Assembly: GCA_029981855.1 (NCBI GenBank)
Contig: JARRCS010000015.1
Span: 62,001 to 126,000, forward strand
DNA from: Halanaerobiales bacterium
Lineage (GTDB): Bacteria; Bacillota; Halanaerobiia; Halanaerobiales; DTU029
Length of the DNA: 64,000 nucleotides
Reading direction: 5' to 3'
This document shows positions 24,752-32,231 of the stretch, piece after piece; within the stretch, counting starts at the first letter, position 1, and every line of letters begins with the position of its first letter. The notes under the pieces are model-generated. The model saw only the letters and a list, made by a program, of their open reading frames with translations. It did no database searches and was not told the DNA's origin. The translations under genes and the position numbers were made by a program.

Positions 24752-26287
24752 TTATTCGGTCTGGAGCTTACGCTCGAATTCGAACCAGATAAATTCGGCG
24801 GGCCGATGGGTGGCCAATCCTATACGTCCACGTAGCAGGCCCTGGTCAATGGTTTCCGGTGTGTTCAATTCCTCGTCAATCTTAACAAAGAAGGCTTCCT
24901 GCGGTGTCGCACCCTTAAGGCCGCCCTGTTTCCAGACGCCCAGCAAAAAAGCGTTGATGGACCTGGTCAATCGCTTCCAGAGACCTGGTTCGTTATTCTC
25001 AAACTCAGCAAACTGCGTACCCTCATCGATGGATTTTTCGCAAAAGATGAAAGTCCGGCGCTCGTTAATATACGGGAAACCGCCACTGCCATCCAGGGTC
25101 CTGGCCCCATACACCCTAATGCCATAGCCGCGCAAGAAGGGAATAGGGTTAATCCGTGCCGGATATAGAATATCCCTAATTCCCTTGTCGTTGACAAGCT
25201 CGGTTTCCAGGCCAATTACGCCGGCCAGGCGGCCATCTTCAATACCGGCAGCCACCTTCCAGACGCCTTTCTCGCCATCAGTGCGAGCATAGGCGCCAAT
25301 GATGAAGCCGCTGGGCGGCACCACTTTTTCTTTAGCCGTTACAGGGTCCATTATCTTGACGTTAGGATAATAAAAAGCACCGTAATTGCTGTTAAGACCG
25401 GCGGTGGTTTCCACATAGGTTTTAACTTCGTCCGGTGTATTGCCCATGGGCGGGTCAAGCACCACAAAGCAGTCCTTGCGCCCGGCCGCATAGTCGAGGG
25501 CCGCATTTTGCACCGCACTGGTAGTTATACCAGGAACAGCAATAAGCAGGCTTTCGTTTACAACATCGAGGGCATATAGACCGGTCCTTCCAGCCGCAGA
25601 TCCAATGTAGTCCACATCGGTCAAGCCGGTTAGCCCATCATCACCATTGGCCAGGGTAAATGTTCCGGCAGTCGGACGATCATCTGGCGCTGCCGTGGCG
25701 CTATCCAAGTCGGTTACCGTAATGTATTGGCTCTTGCTATTAATCCTGTTTTCTACATAATCGATACTGGTATCGTCCATGGAAAGCTCATCAAACGTCT
25801 CGCGCAATACGTCTTGGCCGTTGACCGTTTCCAGGACCTCCAGCTTGAACTTATTGGTGCTGTCCTTTGTTGCATCCGAAATCATGATTTTGAGGCGGTT
25901 GCCCCAGGTGCCCTCAGTAAGAGCATCCACTTTGAGCGTATTGACCGGAGTCGCAGCCCTATCTTCCAAAGTAACCGTAGCTTTAACAGCAGTTAGAGTA
26001 GCTGGATCGCTCGGATCGGTATAGTGGGCCGTCCGCACCACATAAACCCTAGCCCCGCGTTTATTGAGGAACAGGCCATAGGCCGCATAAGCCAACCAAC
26101 CGTTAGAAATAAAAGAACCGAACTTCTTTACGAAGTCGGTCCAATTGGTGACCAGTTCGGCTTTGCCGATTGGTCCTTTTTCGGCAATTCCGATTAGTGC
26201 CGCTGTGCTTGTGGGTGCCCCTGGTATAGTTACAACCTGGGGCGCCGCTTCCGTAATAGTATGACCGGGAGAAAGAAATTCAGGCAT
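24752..26287 (-). CDS. Tail sheath protein
   Basis: 511 residues. Contractile sheath subunit. It has the N-terminal APQVVTIPGAPTSTAALIG and KAELVTNWTDFVKKFG, and the NGWLAYAAYGLFLNKRGARVYVVR segment typical of this family. The C-terminal attachment domain reads VYGARTLDG..FPYINERRTFIFCEKSI, ending with RIGLATHRPAEFIWFEFERK, which interlocks with neighbours. Placement with the tube gene confirms a myovirus-type tail. Confidence 0.95.
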   Translation of the reverse strand: MPEFLSPGHTITEAAPQVVTIPGAPTSTAALIGIAEKGPIGKAELVTNWTDFVKKFGSFISNGWLAYAAYGLFLNKRGARVYVVRTAHYTDPSDPATLTAVKATVTLEDRAATPVNTLKVDALTEGTWGNRLKIMISDATKDSTNKFKLEVLETVNGQDVLRETFDELSMDDTSIDYVENRINSKSQYITVTDLDSATAAPDDRPTAGTFTLANGDDGLTGLTDVDYIGSAAGRTGLYALDVVNESLLIAVPGITTSAVQNAALDYAAGRKDCFVVLDPPMGNTPDEVKTYVETTAGLNSNYGAFYYPNVKIMDPVTAKEKVVPPSGFIIGAYARTDGEKGVWKVAAGIEDGRLAGVIGLETELVNDKGIRDILYPARINPIPFLRGYGIRVYGARTLDGSGGFPYINERRTFIFCEKSIDEGTQFAEFENNEPGLWKRLTRSINAFLLGVWKQGGLKGATPQEAFFVKIDEELNTPETIDQGLLRGRIGLATHRPAEFIWFEFERKLQTE

Positions 26288-26487
26288 TATTTTTCACCCC
26301 TTTTCTTTTTAGCAGGTGCCTTGTCCGGCAGAACTTTTATATATCCTGCCCGTATGGCAGCCTTTATCTGGTCTGCTTTCAAATCTTTATCGTTGACATC
26401 TCGCCTCTCCAAAGGCTGCAGGTGTATGCTGTTGCCGTTGCCCAGGTCAATGGATAACGGCGAGTTCAGCTTATTTTTAATAAGCAT
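26287..26487 (-). CDS. Small conserved tail protein
   Basis: 66 residues with a Lys-rich tail (PAKKKRGEK). The LQPLERRDVNDKDLKADQIKAAI.AGYIKVLP pattern is commonly seen in small genes before sheath genes of Gram-positive phages. Its stop overlaps the sheath ATG by one base (TAATG). Function unknown; perhaps a sheath initiation factor or head-tail joining protein. Confidence 0.6.
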   Translation of the reverse strand: MLIKNKLNSPLSIDLGNGNSIHLQPLERRDVNDKDLKADQIKAAIRAGYIKVLPDKAPAKKKRGEK

Positions 26488-26489
26488 TA

Positions 26490-27062
26490 TTAACCTCCTC
26501 TCTCGCTCTTGAGGCTGATGATCATTTCGTCCGTTCCGCCCGTAGCTAGGTTCTCGTAAACCGCTTCAAACTGTTTGGCCAGTTTACCGTCCCGGAATTT
26601 GGCAGTGTCAACCTCTACGCCTTCAATCACAAAACTACCTGCTGCTCGTCGCAGATTAGCAGGCCCTGTTGTTCCTGTGCGACCCATGGGCTCCACAATA
26701 CGCACCGGGTATTCTTTGCCATCTACAGTCAGGTATGGCAGCGACTCAAAAAAGGCCGCCAGTCTCTCCCCAATGTCTAATACCTCCATAGTGGTTTCCG
26801 CTATGACTTCATAATCAAAGCCGAGGTCATAGGTGGGGGATGGGTCATATACACGGACCGTTCCGGCGGCCTCGTCCTTTACTTGCACCGGGACATTGGC
26901 ATCATCCAATCTTGCCCTTGCGACATCAGGTAGAAACAAGATCAGCACCGGCAGCTTGGCAATCTCCAGCATATCGCTGTGAGTTGCTGAAACCGAATTC
27001 TGGAGCACATTGGCCTTGAATTCCTGGAGTAGCGCTCTCATAACTGCTTCAAATACGCTCAT
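26490..27062 (-). CDS. Tail terminator/Pvc16-like protein
   Basis: 190 residues. It has a helix-rich start (FEAVMRALLQEF), then PVLILFLPDV and PSPTYDLGFDYEVIA, and a beta region with IGERLAAFFESLPYL. The pattern resembles DUF4255/Pvc16-type or tail-terminator proteins that cap the tube next to the neck. The assignment rests mainly on gene order (just before sheath) and general resemblance. Confidence 0.5.
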   Translation of the reverse strand: MSVFEAVMRALLQEFKANVLQNSVSATHSDMLEIAKLPVLILFLPDVARARLDDANVPVQVKDEAAGTVRVYDPSPTYDLGFDYEVIAETTMEVLDIGERLAAFFESLPYLTVDGKEYPVRIVEPMGRTGTTGPANLRRAAGSFVIEGVEVDTAKFRDGKLAKQFEAVYENLATGGTDEMIISLKSERGG

Positions 27063-27628
27063 TTCCCAGCACCTCCAATGGTGCCCTTGGCAACTGTTTC
27101 AACAAATAGCTTCTGCCAGTTTTCCTTTTCTGCCTCAAATACAGGTTCAAAGGTTGGCCGCCTGGGTATTCTGATATAACTGGTATCTTTCTTCAGGTGC
27201 AGGCCCTGGCTGTGCAGGTAGGCCCGCATTTTAGGTGTGACCTTAATCAGGAGATCACCGCCTTGCCCATCTCCCAGTTCGTGAATAGCCGCGATATTTA
27301 CCAACGATTGGCCGTCTTTCCCCTGGGCTGACCTTTTTACGCCCACAAACACCGTTGCCCCGTCAACAACCCGGCTGGTGATACTGTTGCGCAGATCGCC
27401 GTGGTTAATTAAGGGCTTTGAGGAACCCTTCCGAGTAATGGTGAACGGATGGTTGGGGGCGTATTTCTGTCCTCCAGGGGCTCCTTCGGTCATGCCTCGC
27501 TTGAGTGCCTTAACCGCAGCCTGCCCTACCCGCGCCAGTCCAGTACGGTAGGCCTTCTGATAGTCTTTGTCAAGGCGGCTAAGAAAAGCTTTAGTTTTGG
27601 CCCAGTCGCCTATCATTTTTACCCCCAT
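27059..27628 (-). CDS. HK97 gp10-like / virion morphogenesis protein
   Basis: 189 residues, basic. It contains LARVGQAAVKALKRGMTEGAP, a PLINHGDLRNSI motif and AAIHELGDG. These are hallmarks of tail completion and neck proteins of the gp10/gpG group (INxGxLRxSI followed by HExG). It overlaps the upstream and downstream genes by 1-4 bases. Role: joining tail to head. Confidence 0.75.
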   Translation of the reverse strand: MGVKMIGDWAKTKAFLSRLDKDYQKAYRTGLARVGQAAVKALKRGMTEGAPGGQKYAPNHPFTITRKGSSKPLINHGDLRNSITSRVVDGATVFVGVKRSAQGKDGQSLVNIAAIHELGDGQGGDLLIKVTPKMRAYLHSQGLHLKKDTSYIRIPRRPTFEPVFEAEKENWQKLFVETVAKGTIGGAGK

Positions 27629-28002
27629 TAGCCTTTCCTCCTCGCCTCGAATAAGACCTTAAGCATCCTGGCCCGGCCGCCATAGTGAACTGCGGGCCGC
27701 TTTTCCGTAACATAAAGCTCGACCGGCTGGCCGGCTATAGCGGCGATCTTGTCGCCCTTGTTGAGCCCCCCAGGAGGTTCCTTTTCAATGAGCAGGTGCC
27801 CCGTAGTCACCGGAGAGTCTCCGCCGGCCACCATGTTCAGGGCTTCGAACCGGTCGTATTTGACCTGGGCCCTAACGGTCACCGACTCCGCCTCGTATTG
27901 CACCCCGGATATGGGCTCCCGGAAGTCCGGGTCAAACTGGGTAGCCACCCGGTCAACCCGATAAATAGTCACTTCTACCGGGTGAATAAGCTTCGGTTTC
28001 AT
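27628..28002 (-). CDS. Head-tail joining protein
   Basis: 124 residues, beta-rich. It contains VEVTIYRVDRVATQFDPDFREPI and a GDKIAAIAGQPVELYVTEKRP segment. Size and place between connector (28003) and gp10-like gene are those of head-closure (gp16/SPP1-type) proteins. It overlaps its neighbour by one base. Confidence 0.62.
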   Translation of the reverse strand: MKPKLIHPVEVTIYRVDRVATQFDPDFREPISGVQYEAESVTVRAQVKYDRFEALNMVAGGDSPVTTGHLLIEKEPPGGLNKGDKIAAIAGQPVELYVTEKRPAVHYGGRARMLKVLFEARRKG

Positions 28003-28632
28003 TTAGACCCCCCCGATGGCTATCGGGGCCCGGTACAGGGCCAGCACGCCGTCAATATCTGGGTCCCCGGTGAGGTCCAGGCTGCTCGCCAGCCTCTCCA
28101 GAGTATAGGAGTGTCCGTCAGTGCTCTCGCTCACAATCCGTGCCCGTTTCCGTTCTTCCTGCCCCTCGGCGTCGCTTAATAGGGGCAACTCCCGGATGAC
28201 CAATCTCTTGGCCACCTGTTTGATCATGGTCGGGGTCAAATACTGCGTTCCAACTTTGTCCACGAAACCCCAGGTGCCCTCGATAGAAACATTCTGGCGC
28301 CCTTCCGGCCATCCAGCTTCTCGATAAATCTTGGGGTTGCGGCGGTCATCTGGGAAGAACCGGTTATAGACCTTATAGTCGTCGATGACGGCCTGGCCAT
28401 CTACCGTTACACCCACGACCTCAATGGGGAATACCGGCAGATAAAGCACTTCGCCGTCGTTTCCATCAAGGGTGATGGTAATGGTTCTAGGTTCAAACCA
28501 TTGCCTCGTTATGCCGTCAATGTAGACGGTGGCCAGGTCAATCAGCGTGGTCAACCGGGGATCGGTGGCTTGCTCCGAAGTAATCCCCTCATCACGAATT
28601 TCCTGCACAGTGCAATATGCCATGACCTTCAC
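28003..28632 (-). CDS. Head-tail connector protein
   Basis: 209 residues. YCTVQEIRDEGITSEQATDPRLTTLIDLAT at the start is like gp6/gp15-type connectors, whose N-terminal helices begin with a TxxEIRxEG-like pattern. VKRLVIRELP and TLERL near the end would form the ring-packing helices. A beta-barrel insert lies between. It would extend the portal exit channel. Confidence 0.7.
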   Translation of the reverse strand: MKVMAYCTVQEIRDEGITSEQATDPRLTTLIDLATVYIDGITRQWFEPRTITITLDGNDGEVLYLPVFPIEVVGVTVDGQAVIDDYKVYNRFFPDDRRNPKIYREAGWPEGRQNVSIEGTWGFVDKVGTQYLTPTMIKQVAKRLVIRELPLLSDAEGQEERKRARIVSESTDGHSYTLERLASSLDLTGDPDIDGVLALYRAPIAIGGV

Positions 28633-28875
28633 CTACCTGTGTATCAGTTTCTTTAAGGCCCGGACCTCGGCATCATATTTGCGGAAATCAGAATTAGCAA
28701 ACTCGATTGCGAGATGTTCAACAACATCAATGCTGTCATCAAAATAAAAGACCGCTCGTCTTGGGTTGCCGCGGTCTATCCTGACTAACTCTAATCCCCG
28801 CAACTTCAGGTATCCTGCCAGGGCCAGGTCTGAAGTTGCGAATTCTTTAATCTCTCCCATGATCATCCTCCTCAA
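28633..28875 (-). CDS. DUF5659-like small protein
   Basis: 80 residues. The pattern FATSDLALAGYLKLRGLELVRIDRGNPRRAVFYFDDS matches the short DUF5659 proteins found in phage structural clusters. Function unknown. Starts before the stop of the upstream gene. Confidence 0.6.
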   Translation of the reverse strand: MRRMIMGEIKEFATSDLALAGYLKLRGLELVRIDRGNPRRAVFYFDDSIDVVEHLAIEFANSDFRKYDAEVRALKKLIHR

Positions 28876-29081
28876 CTGGTATAATTATCAGATTTAGCAG
28901 TTTTAAGGGTCACGGTTGACGTAGTGGCTGCAGTGCTGTCTGCCCCCGTTGTGACCCCGCCGTGAGTATGCGTTTCCAGAGCCGTTTTAAGCGCCTCAAT
29001 GTCACTTGCCATATCGTTTAAGATTTGCCAGAGTTTTTCCTGATGCGCTCCGGCATCACCGATGTTATATGGTATCTTCAC
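28872..29081 (-). CDS. Small protein with HTHGG motif
   Basis: 69 residues. An N-terminal helix (HQEKLWQILNDMASDIEALKTAL) leads into ETHTHGGVTTG, then a Ser/Thr-rich tail. HTHGG motifs bind metal in phage spikes and capsid decorations. This small gene next to the capsid could be a decoration or a fibre-like capsid appendage. Confidence 0.5.
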   Translation of the reverse strand: MKIPYNIGDAGAHQEKLWQILNDMASDIEALKTALETHTHGGVTTGADSTAATTSTVTLKTAKSDNYTS

Positions 29082-29275
29082 TTCTTATCACCTGCCGCCT
29101 TAAATAACCCTGAAGCAAGCAGCCTTTTTGCCAACTCCGGGTTCTCCACCTTTTGCGGTACGTCTTTGACAAACTTCACATTTCCCGATACCAGAGAAGC
29201 CGCTCCTTTCAGTACCAGAACGGCTACTTTCTTTTCCTGCGGTGCAGTGTCTTTGGACTGTTTTTTGTCAGCCAT
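29078..29275 (-). CDS. Small Lys/Ala-rich structural protein
   Basis: 65 residues with VKFVKDVPQKVENPELAKRLLASG. Such small proteins with a beta strand followed by an ELAxxLLxSGLF pattern are common after capsid genes of Gram-positive phages. Possibly a minor head protein. Overlaps the downstream gene by 4 bases. Confidence 0.5.
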   Translation of the reverse strand: MADKKQSKDTAPQEKKVAVLVLKGAASLVSGNVKFVKDVPQKVENPELAKRLLASGLFKAAGDKK

Positions 29276-29295
29276 CGTCCCATTTACCTCCTCTA

Positions 29296-30222
29296 TTAAG
29301 CAATATCGTAGCCGATAACCAGGGCATCATCTACAACGATTTGAGCAACATCCACCCTGCTGGTCATTGTGTACTCAATAACCCTTTTCCTGGGCTTGCG
29401 CTCACGATCGTTGGTGAACTCGCGCTGGATGCCGGTAGCCAGGTTCTTCCGCGGGGTTAGGACAATCACGTCGTCGGGAATAAAGTCTACTGGAAAGATG
29501 GTAACTCCTTTATACTGCGGCAGTTTCCCCGTCTGGAGCAGTTCATCTGCCCAGGCGGTCTGGCGTGTGGTTAACTGCTCAATGTAATCCTCGGCAACAG
29601 TCGGAGACACGTAAAACCGGAGTTCCGCCTTGTTGGCCTTCCACTTGTTTGGAAGCATGCCCAACATACCAGGAAATACCACGCCTTTGTAGTCAGTACT
29701 TGCGTTGGTGTCAAACTTATGAGTAGAAACGCTGCCTTTGGCGAGTTTGATAAAGCCATCATCAATAGTCAGGAAGTCCTTAAACGGTCCAGTATCAGCA
29801 ATGTCACCATTCCAGGCCAGGTCAGTTAAATCGTTGGCAAACTGCATGGCCAGCATACGTGCGATATGGTCCTCCGCCTTTGCCCGCTCGATGTTGTCTT
29901 CCAGGAAGGAAATGGAGATATCGGCCGGCAGGATGACTTCCACGGTATTCAATTGTTTTTTGCTGGTCTGAATGCCAGCGGTTTCGGTGGGTTCAGTCGC
30001 TTCTACACCTTTGCGGATGATCCTGCTTTCCACACCGATGAAGTCGAGGTCCTTGGTGGGAGAGTCCATCCGCTCAGTCCGGATATCCTTAAGGAATGCG
30101 GACTGGTCAACCATGTAGTCAATAAATTTATCTGCCTGCTCGGGGTTTAATCTGCCCCCGGTAGCCAAGTCAGCCGTGGTGATGGCTGCTTTGGAAATCA
30201 ATTGTCTGTTGGAAATAGGCAT
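29296..30222 (-). CDS. Major capsid protein
   Basis: 308 residues. N-terminal LNPEQADKFIDYMVDQSAFLKDIRTERMDSP, then EVILPADISISFLEDNI, then the WNGD.ADTGPFKDFLTIDDGF insertion, and a C-terminal RVDVAQIVVDDALVIGY. These fit HK97-fold coat proteins of the P2 gpN-like/phage capsid group. It follows the scaffold and protease genes, as expected, and is preceded by a GGAGG site. Confidence 0.88.
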   Translation of the reverse strand: MPISNRQLISKAAITTADLATGGRLNPEQADKFIDYMVDQSAFLKDIRTERMDSPTKDLDFIGVESRIIRKGVEATEPTETAGIQTSKKQLNTVEVILPADISISFLEDNIERAKAEDHIARMLAMQFANDLTDLAWNGDIADTGPFKDFLTIDDGFIKLAKGSVSTHKFDTNASTDYKGVVFPGMLGMLPNKWKANKAELRFYVSPTVAEDYIEQLTTRQTAWADELLQTGKLPQYKGVTIFPVDFIPDDVIVLTPRKNLATGIQREFTNDRERKPRKRVIEYTMTSRVDVAQIVVDDALVIGYDIA

Positions 30223-30245
30223 TTTCTCTTACCTCCTTCTTATTA

Positions 30246-31157
30246 TTAACTGAGAAATGCTCCGCCCCAGAAGCTTTCACCCTCGGATTTTTCCACTTTG
30301 TCCTTCTCTTCCGGGACCTTGTTGGAAATGCCCCTTGCTTTTTCTACAACTTCCAGGCGTTCTTCTAAAGGTTTAACGGCTTTGGATACGGCTTCCTTGA
30401 TGATGTTTTGGAGTTCTTCCTGCCCTTGGGTTGCGCCGTCAGTCTGCTCCTGTTCTTCAGCCTGCTTCTCTAGTTTTTCTAACCTCTCGCTAATTGGTTT
30501 AGTGGCCTCATTTACAGCTTCAGCCACCATTTTGGTCAGTTCCTCTTTGCTCACTTCTGTTCCCTCCTTACTATCGGATTGATTATCGGTTTCGGCCTCG
30601 GCGATGATCTTCCCAATCAGGTTATGGGCATCTTTTAGTGATTTCAGCCGGGCCGTGCTAATTTTGCGCCCTGCTTTTTCTAATTCTAACTGATAAGGCT
30701 GTTCAGTGTATAACTCTAATGCTTTGGCAATGCCGATTTGGTTGAGCTTGCCGACCAGGTAGGTTTTAAATTCCTCCACGGCCAAAGCCACTTTTGTTGT
30801 TTTATCCTGGACATTGCTTCCAAGGATGCCCCGGACCACATCCCTTAAAGTGGAGAATGATTTCCAGATTAAATCCTCTGTGTCTGCAGCTTGAATGGCC
30901 TGGCTGAAGGAAGGGACTTGCTCCTCATCGGCTTTCTTAACACTACCGGTGAAAAACTGCTTTAGAACCTGGAAGAAACCTCTCATCTCCTGCTCTTCAG
31001 AGCCAGGGGGCTGCTGGCTCGGGTTCTGTGGCTCTCCTTCCTCAGGCCAATTGGCTGACTTGAATATCTTAAATTGTCTGCGGTTAGCTCCCTTGTTAAC
31101 CAGGCTCACAAATTGCACATCGACATTGCGCAACTCCCCGGGTATCGGCTTATCCAT
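30246..31157 (-). CDS. Probable capsid scaffold
   Basis: 303 residues. The N-terminal 30 residues (VQFVSLVNKGANRRQFKIFK) resemble the end of XkdF-type proteins. The rest is highly charged. It includes coiled coil at about 205-285 (EELTKMVAEAVNEATKPISERLEKLE and a second copy EELQNIIKEAVSKAVKPLEERLEVVE), a near duplication. Such helical repeats suit a scaffolding protein. The start overlaps the protease gene by 8 bases. Confidence 0.65.
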   Translation of the reverse strand: MDKPIPGELRNVDVQFVSLVNKGANRRQFKIFKSANWPEEGEPQNPSQQPPGSEEQEMRGFFQVLKQFFTGSVKKADEEQVPSFSQAIQAADTEDLIWKSFSTLRDVVRGILGSNVQDKTTKVALAVEEFKTYLVGKLNQIGIAKALELYTEQPYQLELEKAGRKISTARLKSLKDAHNLIGKIIAEAETDNQSDSKEGTEVSKEELTKMVAEAVNEATKPISERLEKLEKQAEEQEQTDGATQGQEELQNIIKEAVSKAVKPLEERLEVVEKARGISNKVPEEKDKVEKSEGESFWGGAFLS

Positions 31158-31848
31158 CCTGTTTCACCCCCTCCTCCCCCTGTTCAGGGATTAGTTCAGC
31201 GACCCCAGCCATGGAATAGCCGGTAATCTCGCCCTTCAGGATAGCCTGCCAGGTTTCTTCCTTCAGCACCTTGGTACCTAGAACCCACGCCCCGGGGGTA
31301 AAATCCGGGTCTCCTGGTCGGGCAATGAAACTCTCCACCACAATCCCCTCATCGGGCTCCCAGTCATGCTGTTTGTCAATCTGGGTAAGCCGCAGGTTCT
31401 CCATAAATCTGTGGGCCATCTTTTCGATTTCCTCGGCGGTCATCCATTGGCCGTGGGAGTCCTTTTCATTCGGAACATAGACCTCGCCATAGACAATACG
31501 CTTCTCTTTGTCCGCCTTCTTAAAGTGGAATTCCCTGCTCCATTTCGTTATAGGTTCTAAACCCATGCTTATTCCCCCCGTGTTTTTTGATATATTGGCA
31601 ACTCCGGGGTGGTCTTTAACCCACTTCTGGGCCTTTTTCTTGGTCCAGCCTTTCTCCTTGGGAAAAATTAAGGACTGGGTAACCATCGACCCAGTCCCTT
31701 TTTTCAGTTTACCGACCACCATCTTAATGCCATCGGTGTTTTGCAGCTCAATCGTGCGGAACGACCCATCTTGAAAGTCATCCGGTGCCCTGATCCGGTA
31801 CCGGTAACTGGTGCTGGTCTCGTCCCAGCCCTTGGCATTTTTCGGCAT
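31150..31848 (-). CDS. XkdF-like prohead protease
   Basis: 232 residues. The C-terminal half has the XkdF/Peptidase_S78_2 pattern: EKRIVYGEVYVPNEKDSHGQWMT, IDKQHDWEPD (likely catalytic His), VVESFIARPGD and ITGYSMAGVAE (likely nucleophilic Ser). The first 70 residues are a separate basic domain (MVVGKLKKGTGSMVTQS, then KKKAQKWVKDH). It would mature the scaffold or capsid. Confidence 0.75.
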   Translation of the reverse strand: MPKNAKGWDETSTSYRYRIRAPDDFQDGSFRTIELQNTDGIKMVVGKLKKGTGSMVTQSLIFPKEKGWTKKKAQKWVKDHPGVANISKNTGGISMGLEPITKWSREFHFKKADKEKRIVYGEVYVPNEKDSHGQWMTAEEIEKMAHRFMENLRLTQIDKQHDWEPDEGIVVESFIARPGDPDFTPGAWVLGTKVLKEETWQAILKGEITGYSMAGVAELIPEQGEEGVKQDG

Positions 31849-31862
31849 CTTCGCCGCCTCCT

Positions 31863-32231
31863 TCAGTAGTGGTAGCCCCGGCGGCCGAACTTGCGCCGGT
31901 AGAACTCATATAACTCTTCAGTAGAATTAAACTCTGGCACCGTGCCCACGAGGTGCGGCCGCACCTTAGAATTAAATTCTTCAAGAGTTACCTCCTTGAA
32001 GGTGATAAGGCCAAAATCCTTCCGGCCTTCCTCAAACGTGTCCTCGACCCTATGCCAGATAAAACCATCTTTTGTCTCTTTGACCAGCCTCCCGAAAAAC
32101 TGATGCCCCCTATTGGTGCTGTGAAATCCCACCCAATCGTCCTTAACTTCCACTCCAATGGCTAGCATCAAAGGGGGCCGCAGTCCAAAAGAGCTGTCTT
32201 TTACAAGATATAATACCTTATCGCTAATCAT
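31863..32231 (-). CDS. Hypothetical protein between MuF and protease genes
   Basis: 122 residues, soluble, with several aromatic residues (GFIWHRVEDTFEEGRKDFG) and a basic end (YRRKFGRRGYHY). Starts directly at the end of the large MuF gene. No family recognised. If the MuF C-terminus is toxic, a small downstream gene of this kind could be an immunity protein. That is speculation from position only. Confidence 0.55.
   Translation of the reverse strand: MISDKVLYLVKDSSFGLRPPLMLAIGVEVKDDWVGFHSTNRGHQFFGRLVKETKDGFIWHRVEDTFEEGRKDFGLITFKEVTLEEFNSKVRPHLVGTVPEFNSTEELYEFYRRKFGRRGYHY

Noticed and set aside
30370-30560. Tandem DNA repeat in the scaffold gene
   Set aside because: The similarity is a protein-level coiled-coil duplication; the DNA copies are too diverged for a repeat element.
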